Below are positions 1 to 8,921 of a stretch of DNA of 64,000 bases, one piece after another. The DNA lies in assembly GCF_900142965.1 (NCBI RefSeq), contig NZ_FRCQ01000001.1, forward strand, positions 62,001 through 126,000, written 5' to 3'. This DNA is from Rhizobacter sp. OV335. GTDB lineage: Bacteria > Pseudomonadota > Gammaproteobacteria > Burkholderiales > Burkholderiaceae_C. The stretch's first letter is position 1; every line of letters starts with the position of its first letter. Below the pieces are notes generated by a model. It worked only from the letters and a program-made list of their open reading frames with translations. It did not search any database and was not told where the DNA came from. Made by a program: the position numbers and the translations under genes.

Positions 1-235
1 ATTCCTACGCGCTCGGGATTCACGGCATGACAACGATCTCACCTCAGCATCTCGCATCTGAATTGGATTTCAAGCCGATCGATGCGACCGCCGACGGGTT
101 CAAAGCTGAGAAGCAGAGCGCCTGTTCATCAAGCGCACGCCCTCGGGGTTTTCGATAGCCGCCGCCCCTCTGCATACTTTCTGCACCATCCATTCGGACA
201 CTCGATCTTCTCCACAACCACCAGGGAGCAGAACG

Positions 236-652
236 ATGTCATCGCATGAACCCCCCGAAGAGGAACTCCGCGGACCCTCCGGATTGACGGTGCTGGAACT
301 GGGCGAACTGCTCCCGCTGCTGGAGCCGCTGCCGGTTCGGGATCCCGAGCCCGAACCGCCGCCGACCTTGTGGCGCGTGGTTCCCCGGCTGCTGTTCAGC
401 ATCGTCTTCGGCGTTCTCGCCGCGATGCATGCCGGCATCTTCTTTTATCGCGATGAGGAACCCTTCAACCAGCTCCACTGCCTGGGCCTCGTCAACAGTT
501 CCGGCATCTTCGCCATCACGGCGGTGCTCTGCGCACTGGCCGGCGCCGGGCTGCTGTCGAAGCTCAAGCAGGCGTTGCGCGATCGTCGCGAAGGCCGCCT
601 CGACAGCCATCACGACAGCGCCGCGCCGTTCAGGTCACCGGGGCGGGGTTGA
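236..652 (+). CDS. Small hypothetical membrane protein
   Basis: A 138-residue protein whose family I do not recognise. The first 45 residues are acidic and proline-rich (runs of Glu-Pro). Two hydrophobic segments follow, at about residues 46-67 and 83-108, and then a basic, charged tail, so a two-pass inner-membrane protein is likely. The ATG is preceded by an AGGGAGC-type ribosome binding site at good spacing, and codon use is GC3-rich like its neighbours. Its 3' end overlaps the 3' end of garD on the other strand by about 23 bases. No function can be assigned. Confidence 0.6.
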   Translation: MSSHEPPEEELRGPSGLTVLELGELLPLLEPLPVRDPEPEPPPTLWRVVPRLLFSIVFGVLAAMHAGIFFYRDEEPFNQLHCLGLVNSSGIFAITAVLCALAGAGLLSKLKQALRDRREGRLDSHHDSAAPFRSPGRG

Positions 653-2201
653 ACAGCACCAGCGCGTTGTGAAGCTTCCAGCGCTCGGCCCAGGTCTTCG
701 TGCGGCCGCTGGCCACGTCGAGCATCAGGCGGAACAGCTCCCAGCCCACGTCCTCGATCGTCGCGTCGCCGTCGGCGATGCGCCCGGCGTTGACGTCCAT
801 CAGGTCATGCCAGCGCCGCGCCAGGTCGCTGCGGGTCGCCACCTTGATCACCGGGCACTCCGCCAGCCCATACGGCGTGCCGCGGCCGGTCGTGAAGATG
901 TGCAGGTTCATGCCGGCCGCCAGTTGCAGCGTGCCGCAGATGAAGTCGCTGGCCGGCGTGGCCGCGTAGGTCAGTCCCTTGGTCGCGAGCTTCTCGCCCG
1001 GTGACAGCACGCCGGTGATCGGCGCACTGCCGCTCTTGACGATCGAGCCCATCGCCTTCTCGACGATGTTCGACAGCCCGCCCTTCTTGTTGCCCGGCGT
1101 CGTGTTCGCGCTGCGGTCGACCCGGCCCTTCTGCAGGTAGGCGTCGTACCAGGCCATCTCGCGCACCATCGCCTCGGCGATCTCGGGGGTCGAGGCGCGC
1201 GCGGTGAGCTGGGCAATGCCGTCGCGCACCTCGGTGGTCTCCGAGAACATCACGCTGGCGCCGGCGCGCACCAGCAGGTCGGTCGCGAAGCCCACCGCCG
1301 GGTTCGCGGTGACGCCGCTGAACGCATCGCTGCCTCCGCACTGCACGCCCACCACCAGCTCGCTGGCCGGGCAGGTCTCGCGGCGGCGGCGGTCCAGCCG
1401 CTCCAGGTGCGCGCGCGCGGTCGTCATGATCGAGTCGATCATCGACATGAAGCCGACGTGCGCCTCGGCCTGCAGGCACACGACGTCCAGCGTGTCGGGT
1501 CCGGTCACGGCCCCGCGCTCGTCGCGGATCGAGATCGTGCCCGGCGGCAGCAGCCGCTCGGGCTGCAGCTTCTCGCAGCCCAGGCTCACCACCATCACCT
1601 CGCCGCCGAAGTTCGGGTTCAGGCTGATGTTGCGCAGCGTGCGGATCGGGATGATCGCGTCGGGCGCGTCGATCGCCACGCCGCAGCCGTAGGTGTGCTC
1701 CAGCCCGACCACGTCGTCGACGTTCGGGTAGCGCGGCAGCAGCTCGGCCTTGATGCGTTGCACCGCGAAATCGACGACGCCGGCCACGCACTGCACCGTC
1801 GTCGTGATCGCGAGGATGTTGCGCGTGCCGACCGAGCCGTCGGCATTGCGAAAGCCCTCGAAGCTGTAGCCGGCCAGCGGCGGCATCGGCGGCGCGGCCC
1901 GCGTGGCCATCGGCAGGCCGGTGAGTTCGCGGGCCTCGGGCATCTGCAGCAGCCGCTCGTGCACCCAGCTGCCGGCCGGGATGTCCTTGGCCGCCAGGCC
2001 GATGCTCACGTGGTAGCGCAGCACCGGCGAGCCGGCCGGCAGGTCGACCAGCGCCACCTTGTGGCCCTGCGGCACCGCATCGCGCAGCACGAGGCCGTCG
2101 GCCAGCACGGTGCCGGCCGGTAACCCGCCGTCGTTGGCGACGATCGCGACGTTGTCGAGATCGTGCATCTTGATCGTCAGGGGTTTCTTCACCTCGGCCA
2201 T
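630..2201 (-). CDS. garD: Galactarate dehydratase (UxaA/GarD family)
   Basis: Dehydrates galactarate (mucate) to 5-keto-4-deoxyglucarate, EC 4.2.1.42. From the ATG at 2201 the protein is 523 aa, the length of E. coli GarD. It is recognisably collinear with that enzyme: an N-terminal SAF domain (about residues 10-100), then conserved stretches such as [31 protein letters not shown] and the FNPAPVT C terminus. A GTG nine bases further upstream would add MSS, but the ATG has AGGTGA at proper spacing. It is the last gene of the minus-strand uronate operon, after the Bug receptor. Its substrate would be the aldarate made by Udh and the SMP-30 lactonase, and its product would feed KdgD. Confidence 0.93.
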   Translation of the reverse strand: MAEVKKPLTIKMHDLDNVAIVANDGGLPAGTVLADGLVLRDAVPQGHKVALVDLPAGSPVLRYHVSIGLAAKDIPAGSWVHERLLQMPEARELTGLPMATRAAPPMPPLAGYSFEGFRNADGSVGTRNILAITTTVQCVAGVVDFAVQRIKAELLPRYPNVDDVVGLEHTYGCGVAIDAPDAIIPIRTLRNISLNPNFGGEVMVVSLGCEKLQPERLLPPGTISIRDERGAVTGPDTLDVVCLQAEAHVGFMSMIDSIMTTARAHLERLDRRRRETCPASELVVGVQCGGSDAFSGVTANPAVGFATDLLVRAGASVMFSETTEVRDGIAQLTARASTPEIAEAMVREMAWYDAYLQKGRVDRSANTTPGNKKGGLSNIVEKAMGSIVKSGSAPITGVLSPGEKLATKGLTYAATPASDFICGTLQLAAGMNLHIFTTGRGTPYGLAECPVIKVATRSDLARRWHDLMDVNAGRIADGDATIEDVGWELFRLMLDVASGRTKTWAERWKLHNALVLFNPAPVT

Positions 2202-2223
2202 GCTGCTCACCTGTTGCGCAACG

Positions 2224-3198
2224 TCAGGGCTTGACGTTCCCGTCCTTCACGATCTTCGCCCACTTCACCAGTTCGCTGCGGCCGAACGCCGCAAACTGCT
2301 CCGGCGTGTTGGGGTTGTATTGCAGGCCCAGGCCTTCCATCCGCGCCTTCACGTCGGGCATCGCGATGATCTTCGCGACCTCGGCGTTCATGCGCTTGAC
2401 GATCGCCGGCGGCGTGCCGGCCGGCGCATAGAAGGCCTGCCAGCTGGCCACGTCGAAGCCCGGCACGCCGGCTTCCTGCAGCGTCGGCACGTCGGGCATC
2501 GCGATGCTGCGCTTGGCGGACGTCACCGCCAGCGCGCGCACCTTGCCGCTCTGCACGAAGGGCAGCGCCACCGTCACCGTCTCGAAGCTCATCGGGATCT
2601 GGTTGCCGATCACGTCCTGGATGGCCGGCGCACTGCCCTTGTACGGCACGTGCGTCAGCTCGGCCCCGGTCAGCAGCTTGAAGGTCTCGCCCGACATGTG
2701 CTGCGAGCTGCCCTGGCCGGACGATGCGAAGGCGATGTCGCCCGGCTTGGCCTTGGCCGCCGCGATCAGCTCCTTGACGGTCTTGTACGGCGCCTCGGTG
2801 CCGACCAGCAGCACGTTGGAGATGCTGCCCAGCAGGATCACCGGTGCGAAGTCCTTGGCCGCGTCGTACGGCATCTTCGGCTGCAGCACCGGGTTGATCG
2901 CGTGGCTGGCGATGGTGCCGAGCAGGAAGGTGTAGCCGTCGGGTGCCGACTTGGCGACCGAGTCGGCACCGATCACGCCGCCGGCACCGGCCTTGTTCTC
3001 GACCAGCACCGTCTGCTTCAGCTCGACCTGCAGCTTGTCGGCCAGCAGGCGCGCGAGGATGTCGGAGGTGCCACCGGCCGCGAACGGCACGACGATGCGC
3101 ACCGGCTTCTCGGGCCAGGCCGGCGCGGCCTGCACCCCGAGGCTGGTGCCTGCGGCGGCTGCGGCTGCGAGTGCAAGAAGGGTTCGGCGAATGATCAT
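2224..3198 (-). CDS. Bug/TctC-type tripartite tricarboxylate receptor, orphan
   Basis: Periplasmic solute-binding protein of the Bug (Bordetella uptake gene) family, 324 aa, the usual family size. Residues 1-26 form a signal peptide (MIIRR start, Ala-rich core, cleavage near VQAAPA). Family motifs are visible: [27 protein letters not shown] and THVPYKG. The ATG is preceded by AGGAGA. No TctA or TctB permease gene is in the window. The gene sits between TRAP dctM and garD in the same operon, so it may bind an aldarate or uronate for an unlinked transporter or act as a sensor. That role is inferred. Confidence 0.88.
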   Translation of the reverse strand: MIIRRTLLALAAAAAAGTSLGVQAAPAWPEKPVRIVVPFAAGGTSDILARLLADKLQVELKQTVLVENKAGAGGVIGADSVAKSAPDGYTFLLGTIASHAINPVLQPKMPYDAAKDFAPVILLGSISNVLLVGTEAPYKTVKELIAAAKAKPGDIAFASSGQGSSQHMSGETFKLLTGAELTHVPYKGSAPAIQDVIGNQIPMSFETVTVALPFVQSGKVRALAVTSAKRSIAMPDVPTLQEAGVPGFDVASWQAFYAPAGTPPAIVKRMNAEVAKIIAMPDVKARMEGLGLQYNPNTPEQFAAFGRSELVKWAKIVKDGNVKP

Positions 3199-3245
3199 GG
3201 AATGTCTCCTGGAAGGGTCTCGGAACGAAAGTCTGATGTCGCCGA

Positions 3246-4529
3246 TCAGCGCAGCACCACGCCCGGCAGCCACAGCGAGAACGCCGGCACGTAGGTGACC
3301 AGCATCAGCGCGGCGATCAGTGCGCCGTAGAACGGCCAGATCGTCTTCATCACGGTGCCGACCGAGACGCCGCCGATCGCGCAGCCGACGAACTGGGTCG
3401 TGCCCACCGGCGGCGTGTTCAGCCCGAGCGCGCAGTTGATCAGGATCACCATGCCGAACTGGATCTCGCTCATGCCGTAGTGCTGGCAGATCGGCAGGAA
3501 GATCGGCGTGCACACCAGGATGGTGGCGGCCATGTCGAGGAAGGTGCCGAGCAGGAACAGGATGATGTTGACCAGCAGGAAGATCACCCACGGGCTCGAG
3601 GTCACCGCCGACAGCGCCTGGCCGGTCAGCGCGGGCACCTCGTACAGGCTGATGATGTAGCCGAACGAGGCGGAGATGCCGATCAGCAGCAGCACGACGC
3701 CGGTCGTCTTCACCGCCTTCGCGGCCGCCTTCAGGAACTGCTCCCACTTCAGCGAGCGGTAGACCACCACGCTGAGGATCAGCGAGTACAGCACCGCCAC
3801 CGCCGCCGATTCGGTCGCGGTGAACACGCCCGACAGGATGCCGCCGAGGATCAGCACGACGACGAACAGCCCCGGCAGCGAGGCCGCGAAGGTGCGCGCC
3901 ACGATGCTCCAGCCGGGGAAGGTGCCGGCCGGGTAGCCGCGCTTCACCGCCACCAGGTAGGCGGCAGCCAGGTTGCACAGCGTCAGCACCAGCGCCGGGA
4001 TCAGGCCGGCCAGGATCAGCTTGGCGATCGACACCTTGCCGCCGGCGGCCAGCGTGTAGATGATCATGTTGTGGCTGGTCGGCATCAGCGCGCCGACCAG
4101 CGCCGCATGGGTCGTCACGTTGACCGCGTAGTCGGCGTGATAGCCCTGCTTCTTCATCATCGGGATCATCACCGCGCCCATCGCCGACACGTCGGCCACC
4201 GGCGAGCCGGAGACGCCGCCGAACAGCGTGCAGGCCACCACGTTCGACATGCCCAGCCCGCCGCGGATGTGGCCGACCGCCGCGTTCGCGAAGTTGACGA
4301 TCTTGTCGGCGATGCCGCCGTACAGCATCAGCTCGCCGGCGAAGATGAAGAACGGGATCGCGAGGAACGAGAACACGTTCATGCCCGAGGTCATCTGCTG
4401 GAAGATGACCGCCATCGGCAGCCCTTCGTACAGGATGGTCGCGAGCGCCGACAGCCCGATCGAGAACGCCACCGGGACGCCGAGGATCAGCAGCCCGAAG
4501 AACGTGATGCAGAGAATGGTCAGTGCCAT
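3246..4529 (-). CDS. dctM: TRAP transporter large permease (DctM)
   Basis: The 12-TM translocation subunit of a tripartite ATP-independent periplasmic transporter, 427 aa, which is normal for DctM. Hydrophobic segments fill the protein. The family stretches GGVSGSPVADVSAMG, PTSHNMIIY and LNTPPVGTTQFVGCAIG are present. The start codon lies inside the end of dctQ (about 10 bases of overlap), which suggests translational coupling. With DctQ and DctP it should import a hexuronate or aldarate into the cytoplasm using an ion gradient. The substrate is inferred from the surrounding catabolic genes. Confidence 0.92.
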   Translation of the reverse strand: MALTILCITFFGLLILGVPVAFSIGLSALATILYEGLPMAVIFQQMTSGMNVFSFLAIPFFIFAGELMLYGGIADKIVNFANAAVGHIRGGLGMSNVVACTLFGGVSGSPVADVSAMGAVMIPMMKKQGYHADYAVNVTTHAALVGALMPTSHNMIIYTLAAGGKVSIAKLILAGLIPALVLTLCNLAAAYLVAVKRGYPAGTFPGWSIVARTFAASLPGLFVVVLILGGILSGVFTATESAAVAVLYSLILSVVVYRSLKWEQFLKAAAKAVKTTGVVLLLIGISASFGYIISLYEVPALTGQALSAVTSSPWVIFLLVNIILFLLGTFLDMAATILVCTPIFLPICQHYGMSEIQFGMVILINCALGLNTPPVGTTQFVGCAIGGVSVGTVMKTIWPFYGALIAALMLVTYVPAFSLWLPGVVLR

Positions 4530-5008
4530 GCGGGTTCAACCTCGGTGCCACGCAGCAGTGCCACGATGTGTTCGATGGAGAAAAGAATGATCAGCACGCC
4601 GGCCGCGATGAAGGGCACGTAGCGCCAGGCTTCGGAGATGCCGAGCGTCGGGATCTTGTAGTCGCCCACCGAGTCGAACATCAGCGCGCAGTTCCAGGCC
4701 ATCAGGGCCCCGAACAGCAGGGTCAGCAGGTGGATCAGGATCTCGGTCGGCAGCTTCGCCTTCTCGGGCAGCAGGAAGCCGAGCAGCTCCATGCCGATGT
4801 GGCCGGCGTCGCGCACGCCGACGGCGCAGCCGAGCATGGTCACGTAGAGCACCAGCACCAGCGCCAGGCTCTCGGCCCAGGTGGGCGTGCTGTTGAGCAC
4901 GTAGCGGCCGAACACCTGGTAGAGCACCGCCGCGAGCAGCAGCACCAGGCCGGCCACGCCGAGCCGCAGGCAGGCCTTGGCGACGGCTGCGCAGAATTTC
5001 GTGTACAT
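4520..5008 (-). CDS. dctQ: TRAP transporter small permease (DctQ)
   Basis: The four-TM small membrane subunit of the TRAP transporter, about 162 aa. Hydrophobic helices are visible near residues 15-35, 45-65, 85-105 and 125-145. The DctQ-like pattern NSTPTWAESLALVLVLYVTMLG, then VRDAGHIGMELL, is clear. I chose the ATG at 5008 because AAGGA precedes it at seven bases. A GTG at 5023 would extend it by five residues but has no ribosome site. It lies between dctP and dctM in one operon, overlapping dctM. Confidence 0.88.
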   Translation of the reverse strand: MYTKFCAAVAKACLRLGVAGLVLLLAAVLYQVFGRYVLNSTPTWAESLALVLVLYVTMLGCAVGVRDAGHIGMELLGFLLPEKAKLPTEILIHLLTLLFGALMAWNCALMFDSVGDYKIPTLGISEAWRYVPFIAAGVLIILFSIEHIVALLRGTEVEPAWH

Positions 5009-5068
5009 CGGGGATTCCTTCACCGCGGCGGCGCGGGCCGCCGCGGTGGGTTCAGTGGAGAGCTTGGA

Positions 5069-6037
5069 TTACTTCGTGTCCTGGATGCGCTTGACCAGGT
5101 CGCGCAGCTTCGGGTCGGCCAGGAACTTGTCGTACACCGGCTTCATCGCGGCCTGGAACGAGGTCTTGTCGACGTCGATGATCTGCGCGCCGGCCGCCTT
5201 CACGGTGGCCAGCGACTTCTCTTCGCGCTCGTCCCACAGCTTGCGCATGAACGGCACCGATTCCTTCGCGGCCTGGCGGATCGCCTTCTGGTCGTCCGGG
5301 CTCAGCGCGTCGAACACGCGCTTCGAGAACAGCAGCACCTCGGGCGCCATCGAATGCTCGGTCTTCGAGTAGTACTTGGCCACCTCGAACTGGCGCGAGC
5401 TCTCGTACGACGGGAAGTTGTTCTCGGCGCCGTCGACCAGGCCGGTCTTCAGGGCGGTGTAGACCTCGCCGAAGGGCATCGGCGTCGCGTTCGCGCCCAT
5501 CGCCTCGAGCAGCGCGACCCACAGGTCGGATTGCTGCACGCGGATCTTCAGGCCCTTGGCGTCGGCCAGCGTCTTGATCGGCTTCTTCACCGTGTACATC
5601 GAGCGCGCGCCGCTGTCGTAGTAGGCCAAGCCGATGAAGCCCTGCGCTTCGCAGCTCTTCAGGATCTCTTCGCCGATCGGGCCGTCGAGCACCGCGCGCA
5701 TGTGTTCCTTCGAGCGGAACAGGAAGGGCATCGTCGGCACCACGGTGGCCGGGCAGATGTTGTTCATCGGCGCGATGTTGACGCGCGTCATCGGGATCGC
5801 GCCGATCTTGGTCTGCTCGATGGTGTCCTTCTCAGCGCCGAGCGAGCCGTTGTTGAACACCTTGATGCTGTGCTTGCCGTTGGTCAGCTTCGACAGCGTC
5901 TCGCCCATGTGCTTGACGGCCAGCACGGTCGGGTAGTCGTCGGGGTGGATGTCGGTCGAGCGGAACTCGGTGGCCTGGGCCGTGCCGAGCGCGGCCAGCG
6001 CCATCACGGCGGCCAGGGTGCGGATCTTGTGGGTCAT
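5069..6037 (-). CDS. dctP: TRAP transporter solute-binding protein (DctP family)
   Basis: Periplasmic receptor of the TRAP transporter, 322 aa. A signal peptide covers about residues 1-21 ([18 protein letters not shown], cleavage near AQA). The mature part shows DctP-family features: [13 protein letters not shown], the Arg in [12 protein letters not shown] that usually contacts the substrate carboxylate, and [13 protein letters not shown]. The start has GGAGA upstream. Gene order dctP-dctQ-dctM follows the SMP-30 lactonase directly, so the natural ligand is probably a hexuronate or aldarate. Confidence 0.93.
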   Translation of the reverse strand: MTHKIRTLAAVMALAALGTAQATEFRSTDIHPDDYPTVLAVKHMGETLSKLTNGKHSIKVFNNGSLGAEKDTIEQTKIGAIPMTRVNIAPMNNICPATVVPTMPFLFRSKEHMRAVLDGPIGEEILKSCEAQGFIGLAYYDSGARSMYTVKKPIKTLADAKGLKIRVQQSDLWVALLEAMGANATPMPFGEVYTALKTGLVDGAENNFPSYESSRQFEVAKYYSKTEHSMAPEVLLFSKRVFDALSPDDQKAIRQAAKESVPFMRKLWDEREEKSLATVKAAGAQIIDVDKTSFQAAMKPVYDKFLADPKLRDLVKRIQDTK

Positions 6038-6074
6038 GGTCTTGTCTCCGGGGTGGATGGGTCTAGCGAAATCG

Positions 6075-6959
6075 TCAGAAAGCGAAGGCGGTCTCGGGCA
6101 GGCCGGCCACGCCGGGCTCGGCGACGAACACCGAGCCGTCGAGGGCATCGTCGGCCGCGCTCGGCAGCCGGATCGTGGTGATGAACAGCTGGCGCAGCTG
6201 CGGGCCGCCGAACGCGCACATCGACGGCTTGGGCACCGGCACGGTCAGCGAGCGGTCGAGCCGGCCGTCGGGCGTGAAGCGGTGCACCAGGCCGGCGTCG
6301 TTGGCGCAGATCCAGTAGCCACCGTCGGCATCGACCGCGGCGCCGTCGGGGCGGCCCGGGTGGCGGTTCATGTCGACGAACTCGCGGCGGTCGGTGGGCG
6401 TGCCGTCGGCGTCCAGGTCGAAGGCCCAGATGCGGCGCACGCTCGGGTGCGAGTCCGACAGGTACATCACGTCGCCGCGCGGGCTGAACGCGAGGCCGTT
6501 GCCGGTGATCAGGCCCGACACCAGCGGCGCCGACAGGCCGTTGCCGTCGAGCCGGAACAGCGCGCCGAAGGGCGATGCGAGCGACATGTCGCGCACCATC
6601 GTGCTGGACCAGAAGCGGCCCTGGCGGTCGCAGCGGCCGTCGTTGAAGCGCATGCCGTCGCGCGGGTGCGTGATGCTGCACAGGCGCGTCGAGGTCAGGC
6701 CCGCGGCCGACAGGAGCAGGTGGAACACGCCGCTCTCCATCGCCGCCACCAGCCCGCCCTGCGCATGCAGTGCGATGCAGGCCACGCGCTCGGCGCAGGC
6801 CCAGCTCTCGACGCGGCGCGTGGCGTGGTCGAAGCGCCGCACCTGGCGGCCTTCGATGTCGACCCAGTACAGCGCCTGCTCGGCCACCGACCACAGCGGG
6901 CTTTCGCCGACCTGGTCGCGCGAGGCGTCGAGCTTGTCCATGCGCATCGCCGTGGTCAT
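6075..6959 (-). CDS. SMP-30/gluconolactonase-family lactonase
   Basis: A six-bladed beta-propeller lactonase of the SMP-30/regucalcin family, 294 aa. Conserved metal-site regions are visible: GESPLW (Glu ligand) near residue 18, [12 protein letters not shown] (Asn ligand) and [14 protein letters not shown] (Asp ligand). In this context it should open the galactaro- or glucaro-lactone produced by uronate dehydrogenase, giving the free aldarate for GarD. Its ATG overlaps the stop of udh by four bases (ATGA). The enzyme class is clear, and the specific lactone is inferred from the operon. Confidence 0.88.
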   Translation of the reverse strand: MTTAMRMDKLDASRDQVGESPLWSVAEQALYWVDIEGRQVRRFDHATRRVESWACAERVACIALHAQGGLVAAMESGVFHLLLSAAGLTSTRLCSITHPRDGMRFNDGRCDRQGRFWSSTMVRDMSLASPFGALFRLDGNGLSAPLVSGLITGNGLAFSPRGDVMYLSDSHPSVRRIWAFDLDADGTPTDRREFVDMNRHPGRPDGAAVDADGGYWICANDAGLVHRFTPDGRLDRSLTVPVPKPSMCAFGGPQLRQLFITTIRLPSAADDALDGSVFVAEPGVAGLPETAFAF

Positions 6960-7792
6960 TCGAACGGGCCGGTGCGCACGAAGGCGCCGCCCTGGTAGAG
7001 CACGGCCGGGTCGTTGTAGTCGAGCGGCGGCTGCCGCGCCTCGACCGCGGCGCGGAACGGCTCGGAGCTGTCCTGCGGCACGTAGCCGAGATGTTTGGCC
7101 TTGGTGTTGTCCCACCACTGCGTGCGGTTGTTCGACATGCCATAGACGACGCTGTAGCCGACCAGCGGCGCCGTCAGGCACGACACCACCAGCCGCTCCA
7201 GGTCGTCGAAGCTCATCCAGGTGGCCAGCATCCGGCGGTCCTTCGGCTCGGCGAACGACGAGCCGATGCGCAGGCAGGCGGTCTCGATGCCGTGGCGGTC
7301 GAAGTAGAAGCGCGCGAGGTTCTCGCCGAAGGCCTTGCTGAGGCCGTACAGGCCATCGGGGCGCGGCAGCGCGTTGGTGTCGAGCACTTCGTCCTGGCGG
7401 TAGAAGCCGGTCACGTGGTTCGAGCTCGCGAACAGCACGCGCTTCACGCCGTGCTTGCGCGCCGCTTCATAGAGGTTGTAGGTGCCGACGATGTTGGCCT
7501 GCAGGATCGGGTCGAACGCCGCCTCGACCGACACGCCGCCCAGGTGCACGACGGCGTCGACGCCTTCCAGCAGTTGGTGCACCGCGGCGCCGTCCTGCAG
7601 CGGGACCTGGCTCAGCTCCTCGCCGGCGGCGGCGCTGCCCAGGTCGGCGAGGTCGGACAGGCGCAGCACATCGCAATAGGCCTTCAGGCGTGGCCGCAGC
7701 ACGCGGCCGAGGCCGCCGGCAGCGCCGGTCAGCAGCAGGCGCTTGAAGCGCAGGGAGGTGGTGGAGGTCGGCGGGGTCGTCATCGAAGGCAT
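6956..7792 (-). CDS. udh: Uronate dehydrogenase (extended SDR)
   Basis: NAD-dependent oxidation of galacturonate or glucuronate to the aldarolactone, EC 1.1.1.203. The 278-aa protein has the Rossmann motif GAAGGLG at 23-29, the ribose-binding Asp near 47, the SS pair at about 123-124 and the catalytic YGLSK at 149-153. It resembles characterised Agrobacterium/Pseudomonas Udh in length and motifs (SNHVTGFY, WWDNTKAKHLGY). It is the first gene of the minus-strand operon, facing the operator-containing region. A second ATG three codons in is an alternative start. Confidence 0.92.
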   Translation of the reverse strand: MPSMTTPPTSTTSLRFKRLLLTGAAGGLGRVLRPRLKAYCDVLRLSDLADLGSAAAGEELSQVPLQDGAAVHQLLEGVDAVVHLGGVSVEAAFDPILQANIVGTYNLYEAARKHGVKRVLFASSNHVTGFYRQDEVLDTNALPRPDGLYGLSKAFGENLARFYFDRHGIETACLRIGSSFAEPKDRRMLATWMSFDDLERLVVSCLTAPLVGYSVVYGMSNNRTQWWDNTKAKHLGYVPQDSSEPFRAAVEARQPPLDYNDPAVLYQGGAFVRTGPFE

Positions 7793-7842
7793 CTTTCACG
7801 GCCGACCGCGGGTCTTCGCTGTCGGCAACACGTACGTCATCA

Positions 7843-7855
7843 GTTGTCGTACAAC
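7843..7855. promoter_or_regulatory. Perfect 13-bp inverted repeat, likely GntR operator 1
   Basis: GTTGTCGTACAAC is a perfect palindrome (GTTGT and ACAAC around CGT). It fits the TNGTNNNACNA pattern known for FadR-subfamily GntR regulators. It lies 51 bases upstream of the udh ATG and between udh and the GntR gene, where it could control the minus-strand operon. Confidence 0.65.
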
Positions 7856-7967
7856 ATGCCGAATGATTCGTGACGGACAGGGGCTTGTCAAGCCGACGGG
7901 ATGAGGGTAATCCCGAGGCTGCCGCGCCGCGCCCGGTGGCCAAACGGTGTCGTCGACGACGTACATT

Positions 7968-7980
7968 GTTGTACGACGAC
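7968..7980. promoter_or_regulatory. Imperfect repeat, likely GntR operator 2
   Basis: GTTGTACGACGAC is the same 13-bp layout as operator 1 with one change in the right arm (ACGAC in place of ACAAC). It lies roughly mid-way between the divergent udh operon and the regulator gene. Confidence 0.45.
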
Positions 7981-8027
7981 GAACTGCCTTTGTCGACCCG
8001 CGGAAGCCCGCGGACCGCCGAGGGGCG

Positions 8028-8040
8028 CGTGTCGTACAGT
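8028..8040. promoter_or_regulatory. TGTCGTACA core, likely GntR autoregulatory operator
   Basis: The core TGTCGTACA at 8030-8038 matches the centre of operator 1 exactly. It lies 26 bases before the chosen ATG of the GntR gene, which suggests autoregulation. Confidence 0.45.
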
Positions 8041-8064
8041 GAAAGCCCTTTCAACGACCCTGTC

Positions 8065-8826
8065 ATGAGCCGTTCGATGCACGTTCCGTCTTCTCCCGCT
8101 GCGACCGACCTGCCGCGCCGCCGGCCGCGCAGCCTGGCCATCGGCCTGGTCGAGACGCTGAGCGCGCGCATCCGCGACAACGTGATGCGATCGGGCGACA
8201 AGCTGCCCACCGAGGCCGCGATCATGGATGAGTTCGGCGTCAGCCGCACCGTGGTGCGCGAGGCGCTGTCGAAGCTGCAGGCCGGCGGGCTGGTCGAGAC
8301 GCGGCATGGCGTCGGCACCTTCGTCGTCGGCGCCGGCGGCACGCTGAATTTCCGCATCGATCCCGAGCAGATCGCGACCGCCCGCGAGGTGATCGCGGTG
8401 CTCGACCTGCGCATCGGGCTCGAGGTCGAGGCGGCGGGGCTCGCCGCGGTGCGCCGCACCGACGCCAACATCGAGGTGATGCGCGGCGCGCTGGACGCGT
8501 TCGCAGCGGCCATCGAGCACGATGGCGATGCGATCGCGCCCGACTTCCAGCTCCACATGGAGATCGCGCGGGCCACGCAGAACGTGCACTTCGTCGAGCT
8601 GATGACCTACCTGGGCACGATGATCATTCCGCGCGCCCGGCTCAACACCGCGAAGGTCGCCGGCGAGGGCCGGCGCGAATACCTGCAGCGCGTGAACGTC
8701 GAACACGAAAGCATCGTCAACGCGATCGCCGGGCACGACCCGGAGGCGGCCCGCGCCGCGATGCGCACGCACCTGGCCAACAGCCGCGAGCGCCTGCGCC
8801 GGGCCGACGGCGGCCCCACGCCCTAG
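8065..8826 (+). CDS. FadR-subfamily GntR transcriptional regulator
   Basis: A 253-aa regulator. An N-terminal winged helix-turn-helix spans about residues 22-95 (DKLPTEAAIMDEFGVSRTVVREALSKLQAGGLVETRHGVGTFV). A C-terminal FCD ligand domain has Asp/His metal-site candidates (DLRIGLE, DFQLHMEIARAT, EHESIVNAI). The family binds short TNGT-N3-ACNA palindromes and is relieved by a pathway intermediate. It sits between the udh operon and kdgD, with palindromes on both sides, so it probably represses both arms and itself. The frame is open to 7870, but the upstream part looks non-coding. The ATG at 8065 was chosen, and the ATG at 8077 is possible. Confidence 0.88.
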   Translation: MSRSMHVPSSPAATDLPRRRPRSLAIGLVETLSARIRDNVMRSGDKLPTEAAIMDEFGVSRTVVREALSKLQAGGLVETRHGVGTFVVGAGGTLNFRIDPEQIATAREVIAVLDLRIGLEVEAAGLAAVRRTDANIEVMRGALDAFAAAIEHDGDAIAPDFQLHMEIARATQNVHFVELMTYLGTMIIPRARLNTAKVAGEGRREYLQRVNVEHESIVNAIAGHDPEAARAAMRTHLANSRERLRRADGGPTP

Positions 8827-8866
8827 AAGCACGGCGGGTCGGCCCTCTTGAATCTGCGCGGCCCAT

Positions 8867-8886
8867 GTTGTACGATGACTGACAAC
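8867..8886. promoter_or_regulatory. GTTGT...ACAAC repeat before kdgD, likely GntR operator
   Basis: GTTGTACGATGAC at 8867-8879 resembles operators 1 and 2. In addition, GTTGT (8867-8871) and ACAAC (8882-8886) form a perfect inverted repeat with a 10-base spacer. It ends 35 bases before the kdgD ATG. Confidence 0.45.
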
Positions 8887-8921
8887 CTGATCCGATCGCC
8901 AGAACTTCATTGGAGACGCGC

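Noticed and set aside
1-155. An open frame on the plus strand from base 3 to about 155, possibly the end of a gene entering from the left
   Set aside because: Only about 50 codons, no recognisable family and base use unlike the neighbours. It could be non-coding, so it is not listed as a gene.
2224-4551. One continuous 775-codon minus-strand frame covering the Bug receptor and part of dctM
   Set aside because: The N-terminal half is out of frame with the real dctM. The Bug receptor begins at its own ATG with AGGAGA and a signal peptide at 3198.
7870-8064. An N-terminal extension of 65 residues on the GntR regulator
   Set aside because: The extension covers the operator-like repeats and reads as low-complexity Arg-rich sequence. 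The ATG at 8065 gives a normal-sized protein.
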